Positions 42,298-53,438 of a stretch of DNA of 64,000 nt are shown piece after piece. How positions within the stretch are numbered: the first letter of the stretch is position 1; each line of letters begins with the position of its first letter. A model generated the notes under the pieces. That model saw only the letters and a program-made list of their open reading frames with translations. It searched no databases and was not told the DNA's origin. Source of the DNA: Halorientalis sp. LT38 (GTDB lineage Archaea > Halobacteriota > Halobacteria > Halobacteriales > Haloarculaceae); the NCBI RefSeq assembly GCF_037031225.1, contig NZ_JAYEZN010000001.1, positions 1,860,001 to 1,924,000 of the forward strand. The letters are read 5' to 3'. Both the position numbers and the translations under genes were made by a program.

Positions 42298-43032
42298 ATG
42301 TCCGCCGATCTACCTGTCGATTCGAGTGACGATCCACGGTTGCACACAGATCACGTCCGTCGCCTCCCGGGCGAGGCGGCCGGCGACGTCACGCTCGCCG
42401 GCGTCGTCCACGACCACCCCGCGAGCCGATACCGCGTCGGCGAACTCGTCGCCGCGGTCGAGCCCGACGTACTCGCCGTCGAGGTCGCCCCGCTCGCGCT
42501 CCCCCTGTTCGAGGGGTACGCCACCGACGACCGGTCACCGCCGGCCTTCGGCGGCGAGGTCAGCGCCGCCATCGCCGCCGCCGAGGACGCCCGCGTCGTC
42601 GGTATCGACGGCGTCGACGGGACCTTCCTCCGGACGCTCGCTCGCAAAATCGAAGCCGAACGGCCCGCGCCGTCGACGCTCGCGACCGTTGCCTCGAGCG
42701 TGGCCAGCGTCCTCCGCCGCGCCGCGATCTGTCGACTCGGCGCGACCGTCGCCTCGACGACCGGCTTCCGTCTCGAGGTCGACGACCCCGTCGTCCACGA
42801 GACGACGCTCTCGGATCCGCCGGCGACCCAGGCCGACGACGAACGGTCACAGCTCTCGCGGAGCCTGACGCTGCTGCGGTGTGCCGACCCGCCCGAGCCG
42901 ATCCGCCTGCGCGACGACGTGCGGGACGAGTGCATGGCCAGCCGCCTCGACGACCTGCGGACCGAGGGCGACGTCGTCGCCGTGGTGGGTCGCGGTCACC
43001 TCGACCCGCTGGCCGAACGCCTCGCGGAGTGA
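42298..43032 (+). CDS. TraB/GumN-like domain protein
   Basis: A 244-residue protein. The N-terminal strand-loop VTLAGVVHDHPASRYRVGELVAAVEPDVLAVEVAPLA has the His and Glu arrangement of TraB-type (pheromone shutdown/Tiki-like) proteins, and the C-terminal VVAVVGRGHLDPLAERLAE supplies the matching GxxH motif. A middle hydrophobic/helical part follows. TraB relatives are thought to be metalloproteases or related; here the family is only suggested by motif pattern. Cytosolic, no signal peptide. The start ATG 42298 is the first in frame. Confidence 0.7.
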   Translation: MSADLPVDSSDDPRLHTDHVRRLPGEAAGDVTLAGVVHDHPASRYRVGELVAAVEPDVLAVEVAPLALPLFEGYATDDRSPPAFGGEVSAAIAAAEDARVVGIDGVDGTFLRTLARKIEAERPAPSTLATVASSVASVLRRAAICRLGATVASTTGFRLEVDDPVVHETTLSDPPATQADDERSQLSRSLTLLRCADPPEPIRLRDDVRDECMASRLDDLRTEGDVVAVVGRGHLDPLAERLAE

Positions 43033-43113
43033 AGGGGCGCGCCCGACGCGGCGGCGGTATCAAAACTACCATGCCCTCCCGCCCGAACGGTACTCTCAAC
43101 GGAAGTGGATTCG

Positions 43114-44226
43114 GTGCCCAAGAAACAGGAATACAGAGACGACTACCCGAACAAGACGCTGTACATCCCCGGGCCGACTGAGGTCCGCGAGGACGTCATC
43201 GAGGAGATGGCCCAGCCGATGTTCGGTCACCGCATGGACCGCATGACCGACCTCTACACGACCATCGTCGAGGACACCAAGGAGTTCCTCGGCACCGACA
43301 ACGATGTCATCATTCTCACGGGGTCGGGGACCGAGTTCTGGGAGGCGTCGACGCTCAATCTCGTCGACGAGAACATCCTCGTCCCGACCTGTGGCAGCTT
43401 CAGCGAGCGCCACGCCAACGTGGCCGAGCGACTGGGCAAGGACGTCGACCGACTCGAGTACGACTGGGGGCAGGCCATCAAGCCTGAAGACATCCGCGCG
43501 GAACTCGAATCCAGCGACAAACACTACGACGTGGTCGCGACGGTGATGAACGAGTCCTCCACTGGCATCCGCAACCCCATCGAGGAGATCGGCGACGTCG
43601 TCGCCGAGTACCCGGACACGTACTTCGTCGTCGACGCCGTCTCCGCACTCGGCGGCGACTACGTCGACATCGACGAGCACGACATCGACGTCATCTTCAC
43701 GTCCACCCAGAAGGCGTTCGCCATGCCGCCCGGCCTCGCCGTCTGTGTCGTCAGCGACGACGCCTACGACCGCGAACTCGACAAGGATTCGGCGTCGTGG
43801 TACGGCGGCTTCCAGCGCTGTCTCGACTACTACGACCGGAAGGGCCAGACCCACTCCACGCCCGCGATCCCGATCATGCTGGCCTACCGCAAGCAGATGA
43901 AGCACATGCTCGAGGAGACCCACCGGCAACGGGACGAGCGCCACCGCGAGATGGCCGAGTACACCCGCGAGTGGGCCCGCGAGCACTTCGAGATGTTCCC
44001 CGAGGACGGCTACGAGTCCCAGACCGTCGCCTGCATCGAGAACACGCAGGGCATCGACGTCGCCGAGACCATCGAGACCGTCTCCGAGGAGTACGACATG
44101 GTCTTCTCGAACGGCTACGGCTCCCAGCTCGGCGAGACGACCTTCCGCATCGGCCACATGGGCGAACACGACGTCGAGAGCATCAAAGAGCTCACCGACG
44201 CCATCGAAGACGTGGCCGGGCTCTGA
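43114..44226 (+). CDS. Class V aminotransferase (alanine-glyoxylate / serine-pyruvate type)
   Basis: A 370-residue PLP aminotransferase. Seen: TLYIPGPTEVREDVIEEM, GHRMDRMTDLY, ILTGSGTEFWEAS, FVVDAVSALGGDYVDIDE, the PLP lysine in FTSTQKAFAMPPG and the C-terminal FRIGHMGEHDVESIKEL. GTG 43114 is selected because homologs open with a short KK-EYRDDYP; GTG 43105 would add three residues. The enzyme may interconvert alanine/glyoxylate or serine/pyruvate. A role as the missing phosphoserine aminotransferase is possible since serA and serB are in the window, but this is inference. Confidence 0.93.
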   Translation: MPKKQEYRDDYPNKTLYIPGPTEVREDVIEEMAQPMFGHRMDRMTDLYTTIVEDTKEFLGTDNDVIILTGSGTEFWEASTLNLVDENILVPTCGSFSERHANVAERLGKDVDRLEYDWGQAIKPEDIRAELESSDKHYDVVATVMNESSTGIRNPIEEIGDVVAEYPDTYFVVDAVSALGGDYVDIDEHDIDVIFTSTQKAFAMPPGLAVCVVSDDAYDRELDKDSASWYGGFQRCLDYYDRKGQTHSTPAIPIMLAYRKQMKHMLEETHRQRDERHREMAEYTREWAREHFEMFPEDGYESQTVACIENTQGIDVAETIETVSEEYDMVFSNGYGSQLGETTFRIGHMGEHDVESIKELTDAIEDVAGL

Positions 44227-46365
<2,139 letters not shown>

Positions 46366-46401
46366 CCCAAGTGACTTTTTCGGCGGTCGCGTTCCGGGGG
46401 T

Positions 46402-47010
46402 ATGTCCTCCCGATTCGACGTTCCGGGGAACGTCTCCAGACGCGACCTCCTCGCGGCAGGCGCGGGCGGTCTGGTGACCCTCGGCGTGACCAGCGCCTTC
46501 GGCGCGAGAGGTGCCCTCGGTCGACCGGCGGTGCGGCTGACCGGCGGCCACGCGTACGTCCATCCGGCGGCCGACAGGGCCATCGAGAACGGGCTCCAGC
46601 CCGACGGCGACGACGACGCGTACGTCACAGTGGTCGCCGACGAGGCGCCAGCCGTCGCCGGACCTGATCTCGACCCGAACGTCCGAGAGCGGCTCGAAAC
46701 CGCCGAGACCGACGAGGAAGGCGGCGTGTTCCACGCGGTCATCCAGACGCGTTCGACCCCCGAATCGGCGTACTACCTCACTCCCGCGGGCCTCGGCGAC
46801 CCGTACTGGCGCGGACGGGACACGCTGGTGTTTCCGGTCGCCGTCGAGTCGTGGGGCTCACTCGACGACATCGACGACGGGGCCGAAGGGGAGCGACTCC
46901 GGTCGGCCGACGAACTGGTGACCACGTCAATCTGGAGCGTGACCCCCTCGCTGCGAACCTTGCCGAGTACCGTCGATCTGGCACAGGTCCACCGGGAGCG
47001 CGTCGAGTGA
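46402..47010 (+). CDS. Tat-signal hypothetical protein
   Basis: A 202-residue protein with a twin-arginine signal NVSRRDLLAAGAGGLVTLGV. The mature part is acidic and beta-rich (AYVTVVADEAPAV, HAVIQTRSTPESAYYLTP, DTLVFPVAVESWGSLDD) and ends SLRTLPSTVDLAQVHRERVE. It has no recognisable domain. Tat export suggests it folds before secretion. It follows ligA by 36 nt. Confidence 0.78.
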   Translation: MSSRFDVPGNVSRRDLLAAGAGGLVTLGVTSAFGARGALGRPAVRLTGGHAYVHPAADRAIENGLQPDGDDDAYVTVVADEAPAVAGPDLDPNVRERLETAETDEEGGVFHAVIQTRSTPESAYYLTPAGLGDPYWRGRDTLVFPVAVESWGSLDDIDDGAEGERLRSADELVTTSIWSVTPSLRTLPSTVDLAQVHRERVE

Positions 47011-47106
47011 CCGCTCGCGGCCCGCGCCGGACGACCGAAACGGGCCGTGTACTGGGATGCCCCGGATCACTGCTGGCTTTATGCCGTTTGCGTCCGTATT
47101 TGAGGC

Positions 47107-47478
47107 ATGGTCCTCCAGAACGGCGGGTTCGAGGGGCTGATCGCGCTCGGGATGGTCTTCGTCGTGTTCGGGCTCGGACTGGCGCTCGTGCTCGGCATCG
47201 CGTACATGGACCACCGCAAGGAGATGCGCCTGATCGAAGAAGGCGCCTACGCGGAGGCGGCCGAAGACAGTCGCGCGTGGATCCTGGCGGTCGGGCTCCT
47301 GCTCGTTGCGATCGGACTTGGCAACGCCGTCGAGACGTACCTCGCCACCGGCGGCGTCGACGGGATCACGGCCGTCTTCGTCGGGGTCGCCGCGCTCGCC
47401 TACTACGCCATCAAGCGCCGACAGGGACTGTCCGGTGGGGAGACCGAGGGGGCCCAAGACGACGAGACGCGCGCCTGA
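47107..47478 (+). CDS. Small membrane protein, DUF6249-like
   Basis: A 123-residue protein with three hydrophobic segments: about 9-32 (LIALGMVFVVFGLGLALVLG), 58-75 (AWILAVGLLLVAIGLG) and 84-101 (DGITAVFVGVAALAYYAI). Between the first and second is the charged MDHRKEMRLIEEGAYAE loop, a pattern seen in DUF6249-type proteins. The function is unknown. Confidence 0.75.
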   Translation: MVLQNGGFEGLIALGMVFVVFGLGLALVLGIAYMDHRKEMRLIEEGAYAEAAEDSRAWILAVGLLLVAIGLGNAVETYLATGGVDGITAVFVGVAALAYYAIKRRQGLSGGETEGAQDDETRA

Positions 47479-47500
47479 TCGGCTGCGGTCGCGGCTCCGA

Positions 47501-47761
47501 TCAGACCTCGTCGTCGGGGTCGTGGCGCTCGGCCATCCGCTGGGCCTCGGTCGCGTACCGCTCGCGGTCCTCTGGGTCCACGGTTTCGAGGCGGTCGGGA
47601 TCGACCTCGTCGGCGGCCGTGATCTTCGAATCGAACAGCATCCGCGTCGAGCGCTGCTGGAAGACCGCCCGCTCGCCGTCGCGGGTGGCGTACACCAGCG
47701 TCACCATGTCCTCGTGTTCGTACTCGCGCTCGACGAGCCAGACTTCGACCGCGTCGGCCAT
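47501..47761 (-). CDS. Small hypothetical protein, tandem paralog B
   Basis: An 86-residue acidic protein opening MADAVEVWLVEREYEHEDM. It shares with the next gene upstream the pattern VWLVEREY, LVYATRDGER, ITAADEVDPDRLE and ERYATEAQRMAERHDP. Its ATG overlaps the stop of that gene by one base (TGATG). No catalytic motif is seen. It is probably a haloarchaeal family of beta-strand plus helix. Confidence 0.8.
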   Translation of the reverse strand: MADAVEVWLVEREYEHEDMVTLVYATRDGERAVFQQRSTRMLFDSKITAADEVDPDRLETVDPEDRERYATEAQRMAERHDPDDEV

Positions 47762-48027
47762 CAGATCGCGTCCCCCGGGTCGTTGTTCGCCGCGACCCGG
47801 TCGGCCTCCGCGGCGTAGCGCTCCCGCAGGTCGGGGTCCTCGACCGACTCCAGCCGATCGGGGTCGGCCTCCTTGGCGGCGGTGACGTTATTCCCCCGGA
47901 GCATGTTCGAAGAGCGGTTGCTCTGCAGGTAGCGCTCGCCGTCGCGGGTGGCATAGACCAGCGTCAGCAGTCCCTTGTCGCTGTACTCGCGCTCGACGAG
48001 CCAGACCCGTTCGGTCGCCTCGGCCAT
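47761..48027 (-). CDS. Small hypothetical protein, tandem paralog A
   Basis: An 88-residue acidic protein opening MAEATERVWLVEREYSDKG with the same layout as its downstream neighbour: VWLVEREY, LTLVYATRDGER, NVTAAKEADPDRLE and YAAEADRVAANNDPGD. The two genes arose by tandem duplication and are translationally coupled. Function unknown. The ATG at 48025-48027 is the clear start. Confidence 0.8.
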   Translation of the reverse strand: MAEATERVWLVEREYSDKGLLTLVYATRDGERYLQSNRSSNMLRGNNVTAAKEADPDRLESVEDPDLRERYAAEADRVAANNDPGDAI

Positions 48028-48130
48028 GGGCGGCCTTCGACGGCTGGCGGTTTGTATCCACCCATCCGCGGCGACTCCGCGGCCGAGTCGCGCGCCAGAT
48101 TCATGTGACCGCACCGCAAACCGGGGTCCG

Positions 48131-48916
48131 ATGGCGCGCTGGGGCGAGCGGGCGAGCGAACGACTCCGGGACGGCGAACGCGTCGAGACGACCGTCCCCG
48201 TCGGCGACAGCGGCGTCGTCGTGACGAGCCAGCGCGTGTTCGCGTTCACGCCCGAGGGCGAGGGCCCGAACTTCCGGGCGGTCGAACGCCCCAACGTCGA
48301 GAACGTCAGTGCCGGGACGACCAGTACCCCGGACTGGCTCGGATACGTGGGCAAGGCCGGCCTGGCGGGCCTGGTCGGCGTCGCGCTCGGGCTGACGGTC
48401 GACTTCGAGGAGTTCGTCGACCTCGGGACGATCGACGCGCAGGGGGCCGGCCGGCTCGGGATGGGCGGGATGCTCGGCCTGCTACAGCGGCTCTCCGCGA
48501 TGCTCGGGATGGTCGACCAGGTGCTGCTCGTCGGCGGCCTGTTGAGTCTGGCGCTGGCCCTCGGCGCGCTCGGGATGTACGTCGAGAGCCGGACGAAGAC
48601 GCTCCAGGTCGCCGTCGCCGGCGATGCGGACCTCCACGTCCCGGCGACGGACCGCAAAGACGCCGTGGCGCAGTTGCGCCGGGCGCTCGTCGGTGACGCG
48701 GACGTCGATCCGGCCATCGACGCGGCGACCTCGACCGACGCGGCCCGGACCCCGGACGACCCAGGACCGGCGCCGGAGGCGGGGCCCGCAATTACGGACG
48801 TGACCGACGAGTCGGCCGACCGCGGGACCCTCGGGACGGTCCTCGACTCCCTGCGAGTCGACGACGACTCGGGTGGTGACGAGGCCGCGTCGGAGCCCCC
48901 GGACGAGCAGCCGTAA
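48131..48916 (+). CDS. Membrane protein with N-terminal PH-like domain
   Basis: A 261-residue protein. The N-terminal [18 protein letters not shown] then [24 protein letters not shown] reads like a bacterial PH-type domain. Two hydrophobic segments follow (about 74-93 and 130-158, [20 protein letters not shown]). The C-terminal tail is disordered and Asp/Ala/Pro-rich. Function unknown. Its stop is 35 nt before uvrC. Confidence 0.72.
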   Translation: MARWGERASERLRDGERVETTVPVGDSGVVVTSQRVFAFTPEGEGPNFRAVERPNVENVSAGTTSTPDWLGYVGKAGLAGLVGVALGLTVDFEEFVDLGTIDAQGAGRLGMGGMLGLLQRLSAMLGMVDQVLLVGGLLSLALALGALGMYVESRTKTLQVAVAGDADLHVPATDRKDAVAQLRRALVGDADVDPAIDAATSTDAARTPDDPGPAPEAGPAITDVTDESADRGTLGTVLDSLRVDDDSGGDEAASEPPDEQP

Positions 48917-48950
48917 CCGACATACGCCGCGGGTACGTACAGCGGGCGAG

Positions 48951-50708
48951 ATGGACCCGAGCGAGGTCCGCGAGCGCGCGAGCGACCTGCCCGCCGAGCC
49001 GGGCTGTTACCAGTTCCTCTCGGCGTCGGGGGCCGTGCTGTACGTCGGAAAGGCCGTCGACCTGCGGGCCCGGGTGCGCTCCTACGCTGACCCGCGCGGC
49101 GAGCGCATCCGCCGGATGGTCGAGCGGTCGGCCGACGTCGAGGTGGCCGTCACCGACACCGAGACGCAGGCCCTGTTGCTGGAAGCGAACCTCATCAAGC
49201 GCCACCAGCCCCGCTACAACGTTCGGCTGAAGGACGACAAGTCCTACCCGCTGGTGCAGTTGACCGCCCACGAGGTCCCCCGGATCGAGATCACGCGCGA
49301 CCCCGACGACGACGCGACGGTGTACGGCCCCTTCACCGACAAGGGCCGCGTCGAGACGGTCGTGAAGGCCCTGCGGGAGACCTACGGCCTCCGGGGCTGT
49401 TCGGACCACAAGTACAGCGGCCGGGATCGCCCCTGTCTGGACTACGAGGTCGGCATCTGCACCGCCCCCTGCACCGGCGAGATAAGCGTGGACGACTACG
49501 CCGCCGACGTCGCGAGCGTCCGCCGGTTCTTCGAGGGGGAGACGGGCGTGCTGGCCGATCCCCTCAGTACCGAGATGGACCGGGCCGCCGGGAACGCGGA
49601 GTTCGAGCGCGCCGCCAATCTCCGGGACCGACTGCGGGCCGTCGAGGCGTTCCACGGCGAGGGCGGCGAGGCGGTCAGCACCGGCGATGCTGGCGGCGAG
49701 CGGGCGGTGGACGTGCTCGGCGCGAGCGTCGAGGGCGAGACCGCCACCGTCGCGCGCCTGCACGCCGCGGACGGGCAACTCGTCGAGCGCGAGCGCCACA
49801 CGCTGAAGGCCCCGGAGGGCGAGGGGTCTGACACCCGCATCGGCGCCGTGCTCGCCGCCTTCGTCTCGCAGTACTACGCCGAGCGCGACCTGCCGGACGC
49901 CATCCTCTGCTCCGAACGGCCCGAGGACGACGAACTGGCCGACTGGCTCGCCGCCGAGGGCGTCGACGTCCGGGTACCCGGCGCGGGCCGGGAGGCCAAA
50001 CTCGTGGACCTGGCGCTGAAGAACGCCCGCCGGGGCGTCGGCGCGCGCGGCGACGAGGGTCGGGCACTCGCCACCGCGCTCGGCCTCGACGACCCCGTCC
50101 GCCGGATCGAGGGGTTCGACGTGAGCCACGCCCAGGGTCGTGCCGTCGTAGGCAGCAACGTCACCTTCGTCGACGGGAGCGCCGAGAAGAGCGACTACCG
50201 CCGGCGGAAGCTCGACGAGCGCAACGACGACTACGCGAACATGCGCGCGCTGGTGCGCTGGCGGGCCGAGCGCGCCATGGAGGGGCGCGACGACCGTCCG
50301 GACCCGGACCTGCTCCTGATCGACGGCGGCGACGGCCAGCTGGGCGCGGCGCAGGACGCGCTGGCGGAGACCGGCTGGGACGTGCCAGTCGTCGCCCTCG
50401 CGAAGGACCGGGAACTGATCGTGTCGCCCTCCGACACGCACGACTGGGACGACGACGCACCCCACCTCCACCTCTGTCAGCGAGTGCGCGACGAAGCCCA
50501 CCGCTTCGCCGTCCAGTACCACCAGTCGCTCCGGGACGAAGTGTCGACGGCGCTGGACGACGTCCCGGGCGTCGGCCCCCAGACCCGGCGGCGGCTGCTG
50601 CGCCGGTTCGGGAGCGTCGAAACCGTTCGCGAGGCCGACCCCGACCAGCTCCGGCAGGTCGAGGGAGTCGGCGAGAAGACCGCCGAGACCATCGCCTCGC
50701 GGCTGTGA
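48951..50708 (+). CDS. uvrC: Excinuclease ABC subunit UvrC
   Basis: A 585-residue nuclease of nucleotide excision repair. The N-terminal GIY-YIG domain has [19 protein letters not shown] and [15 protein letters not shown] cysteine cluster lies in [15 protein letters not shown]. The UVR domain is [14 protein letters not shown]. The C-terminal RNase H-like endonuclease domain has [12 protein letters not shown] and [14 protein letters not shown], and two helix-hairpin-helix motifs ([30 protein letters not shown]) close the protein. It incises on both sides of lesions with UvrB, whose gene is 4.8 kb away on the other strand. Confidence 0.97.
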   Translation: MDPSEVRERASDLPAEPGCYQFLSASGAVLYVGKAVDLRARVRSYADPRGERIRRMVERSADVEVAVTDTETQALLLEANLIKRHQPRYNVRLKDDKSYPLVQLTAHEVPRIEITRDPDDDATVYGPFTDKGRVETVVKALRETYGLRGCSDHKYSGRDRPCLDYEVGICTAPCTGEISVDDYAADVASVRRFFEGETGVLADPLSTEMDRAAGNAEFERAANLRDRLRAVEAFHGEGGEAVSTGDAGGERAVDVLGASVEGETATVARLHAADGQLVERERHTLKAPEGEGSDTRIGAVLAAFVSQYYAERDLPDAILCSERPEDDELADWLAAEGVDVRVPGAGREAKLVDLALKNARRGVGARGDEGRALATALGLDDPVRRIEGFDVSHAQGRAVVGSNVTFVDGSAEKSDYRRRKLDERNDDYANMRALVRWRAERAMEGRDDRPDPDLLLIDGGDGQLGAAQDALAETGWDVPVVALAKDRELIVSPSDTHDWDDDAPHLHLCQRVRDEAHRFAVQYHQSLRDEVSTALDDVPGVGPQTRRRLLRRFGSVETVREADPDQLRQVEGVGEKTAETIASRL

Positions 50709-50916
50709 GCGAGGCCCAGTGGACGACCGCGACTCCGTGAGGGGAGCCGGACGGCTTCGGATCCGACGGACGCGTTTTTTCCGACCTGTCGCGCCGAAAA
50801 TTTCAAGGAGCAGGACGTTTAGATACGAACGAACATGGGGGAGGGGATCGAACAGCGCGAGCGGTGCCGCCCGTGTGCCGCTCGGAGACGACACGGGACC
50901 GCGATCGGTCGACCGG

Positions 50917-52461
50917 ATGGGGGGGCCGGCGATGGGTGAGCGCGACGGCGCCGACCGACGAGTCGCCAGCGGCCTCGCCGTCCTTGCAGCCGTCGCGGTG
51001 CTGGGCGCGGGCCTGGCAGTCGGCGGCGTGCTCCTCTCGGGACCGGGTGCCGCCGGGGCGGCCGCGCTGTCGGGCGACGCGGTCGACGACGATTCCGATC
51101 CAGTGGCGCCCGGCTGTCCGTCCGCCGACGCGCTCCGCCAGGAGGTCTACGACGAACTCGAGAACCGCTCCGTCGAGGACGTGCGGGCCGAGATCCCCGA
51201 GGAGGCCGTCGTGTGTCTCCCCGACGACGTGCGGGACGTGCTCGACTTCGAGTCGAACGAGAGTTCGGGCGACGGGGAAACCGAGACGGCGACCGACGAG
51301 ACGACGACCGAAGACGGCGACGACTGTCCGCCGGCCGACGAGATCCGCTCGGAGGTCGAGGAGGCCCTGGCCTTTGCCCCGGCGTCGGCTGTCAGGGCGG
51401 AGATCCCCGACGAGTACGAGAACTGCCTCCCGGACGACGTGCGCGCGGATCTGAACATGGACGGGGCCTCGACGGACACGCCGACCGCGACGCCCACGGC
51501 CACGGACACCGCGACGGCGAGCGACGCGGCGGCGGAGACGGAGACGGCCGGCGGGATCGACTGCCCGCCGGCCGACCGGATCCGGGAGGAAGTCGACAGG
51601 GCGCTCGAACGCATGCCCGCCGCGCAGTTCCGGTCGATGGTGACCGAAGAACAGATCGAGTGCTTCCCGCCGGACGTCCGCGAGCGACTCGGGTTCGCGC
51701 AGGACGGGTCGACGAGCGAGTCCGAGAGCGAGTCGGCCGGCGCGGCGGGCGCTGACCGCGAGTCCAGATCTGGAGCCGACGCGGACTCGGACGCACAGGC
51801 CGCCGAACAGGGGGCCGACGAGCGCGACTCGGACGGCGACGGCGTCGTCGACTCGCGGGACTACGCGCCGCACAACGCGAGCGTCCAGTACGAGGACTCG
51901 GACGGCGACGGGGTGCCGGACAGGTACGACTACGCGCCCCGCGACCCGGACGTCCAGGAGAAAGGCGACGTGCAGGACGCCGCGGCGGGCGGTGACGACG
52001 ACGACGGCCTCCCGGTCGCCGCCGGCTCGGCGCTGCTGCTCGTGCTCGCCGCCGGGGTCGGCGCGACCGTCTACCGACGCTACGGCGGCGGGTCGGGCGG
52101 CCCCGGCGGGGAGAACCTTCCCGCACCGGCGTCGGGGTCCCCGCCGGTATCCGGAACCGGGCAGGTGCCGGGCGCAGCCGCGGCGGGTGGCGACCCCCGG
52201 GGACCGGACTACGACGTGTTCGGCGAGAGCGCGTTCGACGCCCGCGAGGAGTTCACCTTCGACGCCCACGACGCCGACGACGGCTTCGTCTTCGACAACG
52301 AGCCCGCGACGGACGAGGACGTGATCACCCTCGAGAGCGACGACTCGCTCGGCGACGAGGCGGCCGACGCCGGCTTCGTCTTCGACGGCGGCGCGGGCAC
52401 GGAACTGGAGGACGCCGGCGACTCGACCGGCGACTCGGCCGGCGAACCGGCCGACGACTGA
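50917..52461 (+). CDS. Surface protein with three cysteine repeats, TSP3-like repeats and a C-terminal membrane anchor
   Basis: A 514-residue protein. Residues about 15-50 form an N-terminal hydrophobic signal/anchor. Three repeats of about 44 residues follow at 67-110, 137-180 and 216-260. Each begins with Cys-Pro-(Ser/Pro)-Ala-Asp and has a second Cys exactly 33 residues later (67/100, 137/170, 216/249) in Cys-Leu/Phe-Pro-x-Asp-Val-Arg. They are joined by Thr/Asp-rich linkers. Two calcium-type DSDGDGVxD repeats lie at about 304-345. A transmembrane helix (about 365-387) precedes an acidic tail with a repeated FVFD motif. ATG 50917 is chosen (50932 also possible). No known family covers the cysteine repeat to my knowledge. 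Confidence 0.78.
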   Translation: MGGPAMGERDGADRRVASGLAVLAAVAVLGAGLAVGGVLLSGPGAAGAAALSGDAVDDDSDPVAPGCPSADALRQEVYDELENRSVEDVRAEIPEEAVVCLPDDVRDVLDFESNESSGDGETETATDETTTEDGDDCPPADEIRSEVEEALAFAPASAVRAEIPDEYENCLPDDVRADLNMDGASTDTPTATPTATDTATASDAAAETETAGGIDCPPADRIREEVDRALERMPAAQFRSMVTEEQIECFPPDVRERLGFAQDGSTSESESESAGAAGADRESRSGADADSDAQAAEQGADERDSDGDGVVDSRDYAPHNASVQYEDSDGDGVPDRYDYAPRDPDVQEKGDVQDAAAGGDDDDGLPVAAGSALLLVLAAGVGATVYRRYGGGSGGPGGENLPAPASGSPPVSGTGQVPGAAAAGGDPRGPDYDVFGESAFDAREEFTFDAHDADDGFVFDNEPATDEDVITLESDDSLGDEAADAGFVFDGGAGTELEDAGDSTGDSAGEPADD

Positions 52462-52586
52462 GCGGGACTCGGCTCCCCGATCGGCCCGCCGACGGTTGAA
52501 TCGTGACCCGCCGCCGAAGACCAGGGTCCGTCGTCCGTCTCGGCGGGACGACGGTCGGGCGATGGCGGAGGGACCGATGCGCCGGC

Positions 52587-53159
52587 TCAGTCGCCCTCGA
52601 CGAGGAACAGCGCACCGAGTGCCACGGCCTGTCCGGTGAGCACGAGTTCGAGCGTCGGGCGGGGCGGCAGGGCGCCGAGCGTGACCAATGCCAGCAGCAG
52701 GACGGCCGCCACCGCGAGACCGCCGTGGTAGAGCCGCGACTTGGCCCACCCGTCGCCGCCCGACGCGAGATCGCCCGCGGCGAGCGAGAGGTACGGCTCC
52801 AGTTCCCACCCGCGACGGGTCAGCGAGACCGTCTTCACCTGTTCGTCGTACTCGAGGACGCCGACGGAGTCCATCTTCGGGAGGTGGGACTGATAGAGGC
52901 CGACGTAGACCCGTTTCCGCTCGTTCGACGTGATGTCCGAGACGGTCGTGTCCGCCTCCAGGGCGGCCACGTGTTCGGCTAACTCACCGAGAGTGACGTC
53001 GTCCCCTTCGTCACCGACGTCGTACAGGTACGCGAGGACGCGTCGTCGCCGACCGTTGCGGAGGACCTCGAAGGCGTCGTCGGCCGAAAGTCCCTCCGAG
53101 ACAACGTCCGGCCCGCCCCGACCACCGCCAGCCTGCCTTTCGGCCAACAGTCCTGTCAT
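52587..53159 (-). CDS. DUF7344-type winged-helix protein with two membrane helices
   Basis: A 190-residue protein. Residues about 20-120 form the winged-helix domain (SADDAFEVLRNGRRRRVLAYL, LGELAEHVAALE, then RKRVYVGLYQSHLPKMDSVGVLEYD), the HLPKM motif being the family mark. Two hydrophobic helices end the protein (about 148-165 and 172-186). A membrane-tethered transcription regulator is likely. CTTAAG at 53193-53198 may be its TATA box. It is divergent from the SPFH gene. Confidence 0.85.
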   Translation of the reverse strand: MTGLLAERQAGGGRGGPDVVSEGLSADDAFEVLRNGRRRRVLAYLYDVGDEGDDVTLGELAEHVAALEADTTVSDITSNERKRVYVGLYQSHLPKMDSVGVLEYDEQVKTVSLTRRGWELEPYLSLAAGDLASGGDGWAKSRLYHGGLAVAAVLLLALVTLGALPPRPTLELVLTGQAVALGALFLVEGD

Positions 53160-53408
53160 GGCTTAGATGGAGTATGACACGGCGAGTCCCCTCTTAAGTC
53201 GCTCGTCGGTTTTCGGTGGGTTTTTGCACGATAGTACGCGGAAGCGAGTCGCTAACGACGCTGCCGATCGAACCGCTGCCGAAATCACGCGTGATAACTG
53301 GAGGAGCGGTCGGCGGATCGGGGACCGGTCCGGGCGGCAGCGGAGGGGCGGTGCGTCGGCGAGACGGGCACCCGACAGCTGTTGGCCGACGTCCATCGGT
53401 TCACTAAC

Positions 53409-53414
53409 AATTAA
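53409..53414 (+). promoter_or_regulatory. TATA-like box of the SPFH gene
   Basis: AATTAA, 25-30 nt upstream of the ATG at 53439, supports that start over the in-frame GTG at 53418. Confidence 0.5.
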
Positions 53415-53438
53415 GGAGTGACCAGCCGAAATCGACCC

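Noticed and set aside
48792-50894. A 700-codon minus-strand open frame opposite uvrC
   Set aside because: Antisense shadow of uvrC; composition is unlike real proteins and no motif is recognisable.
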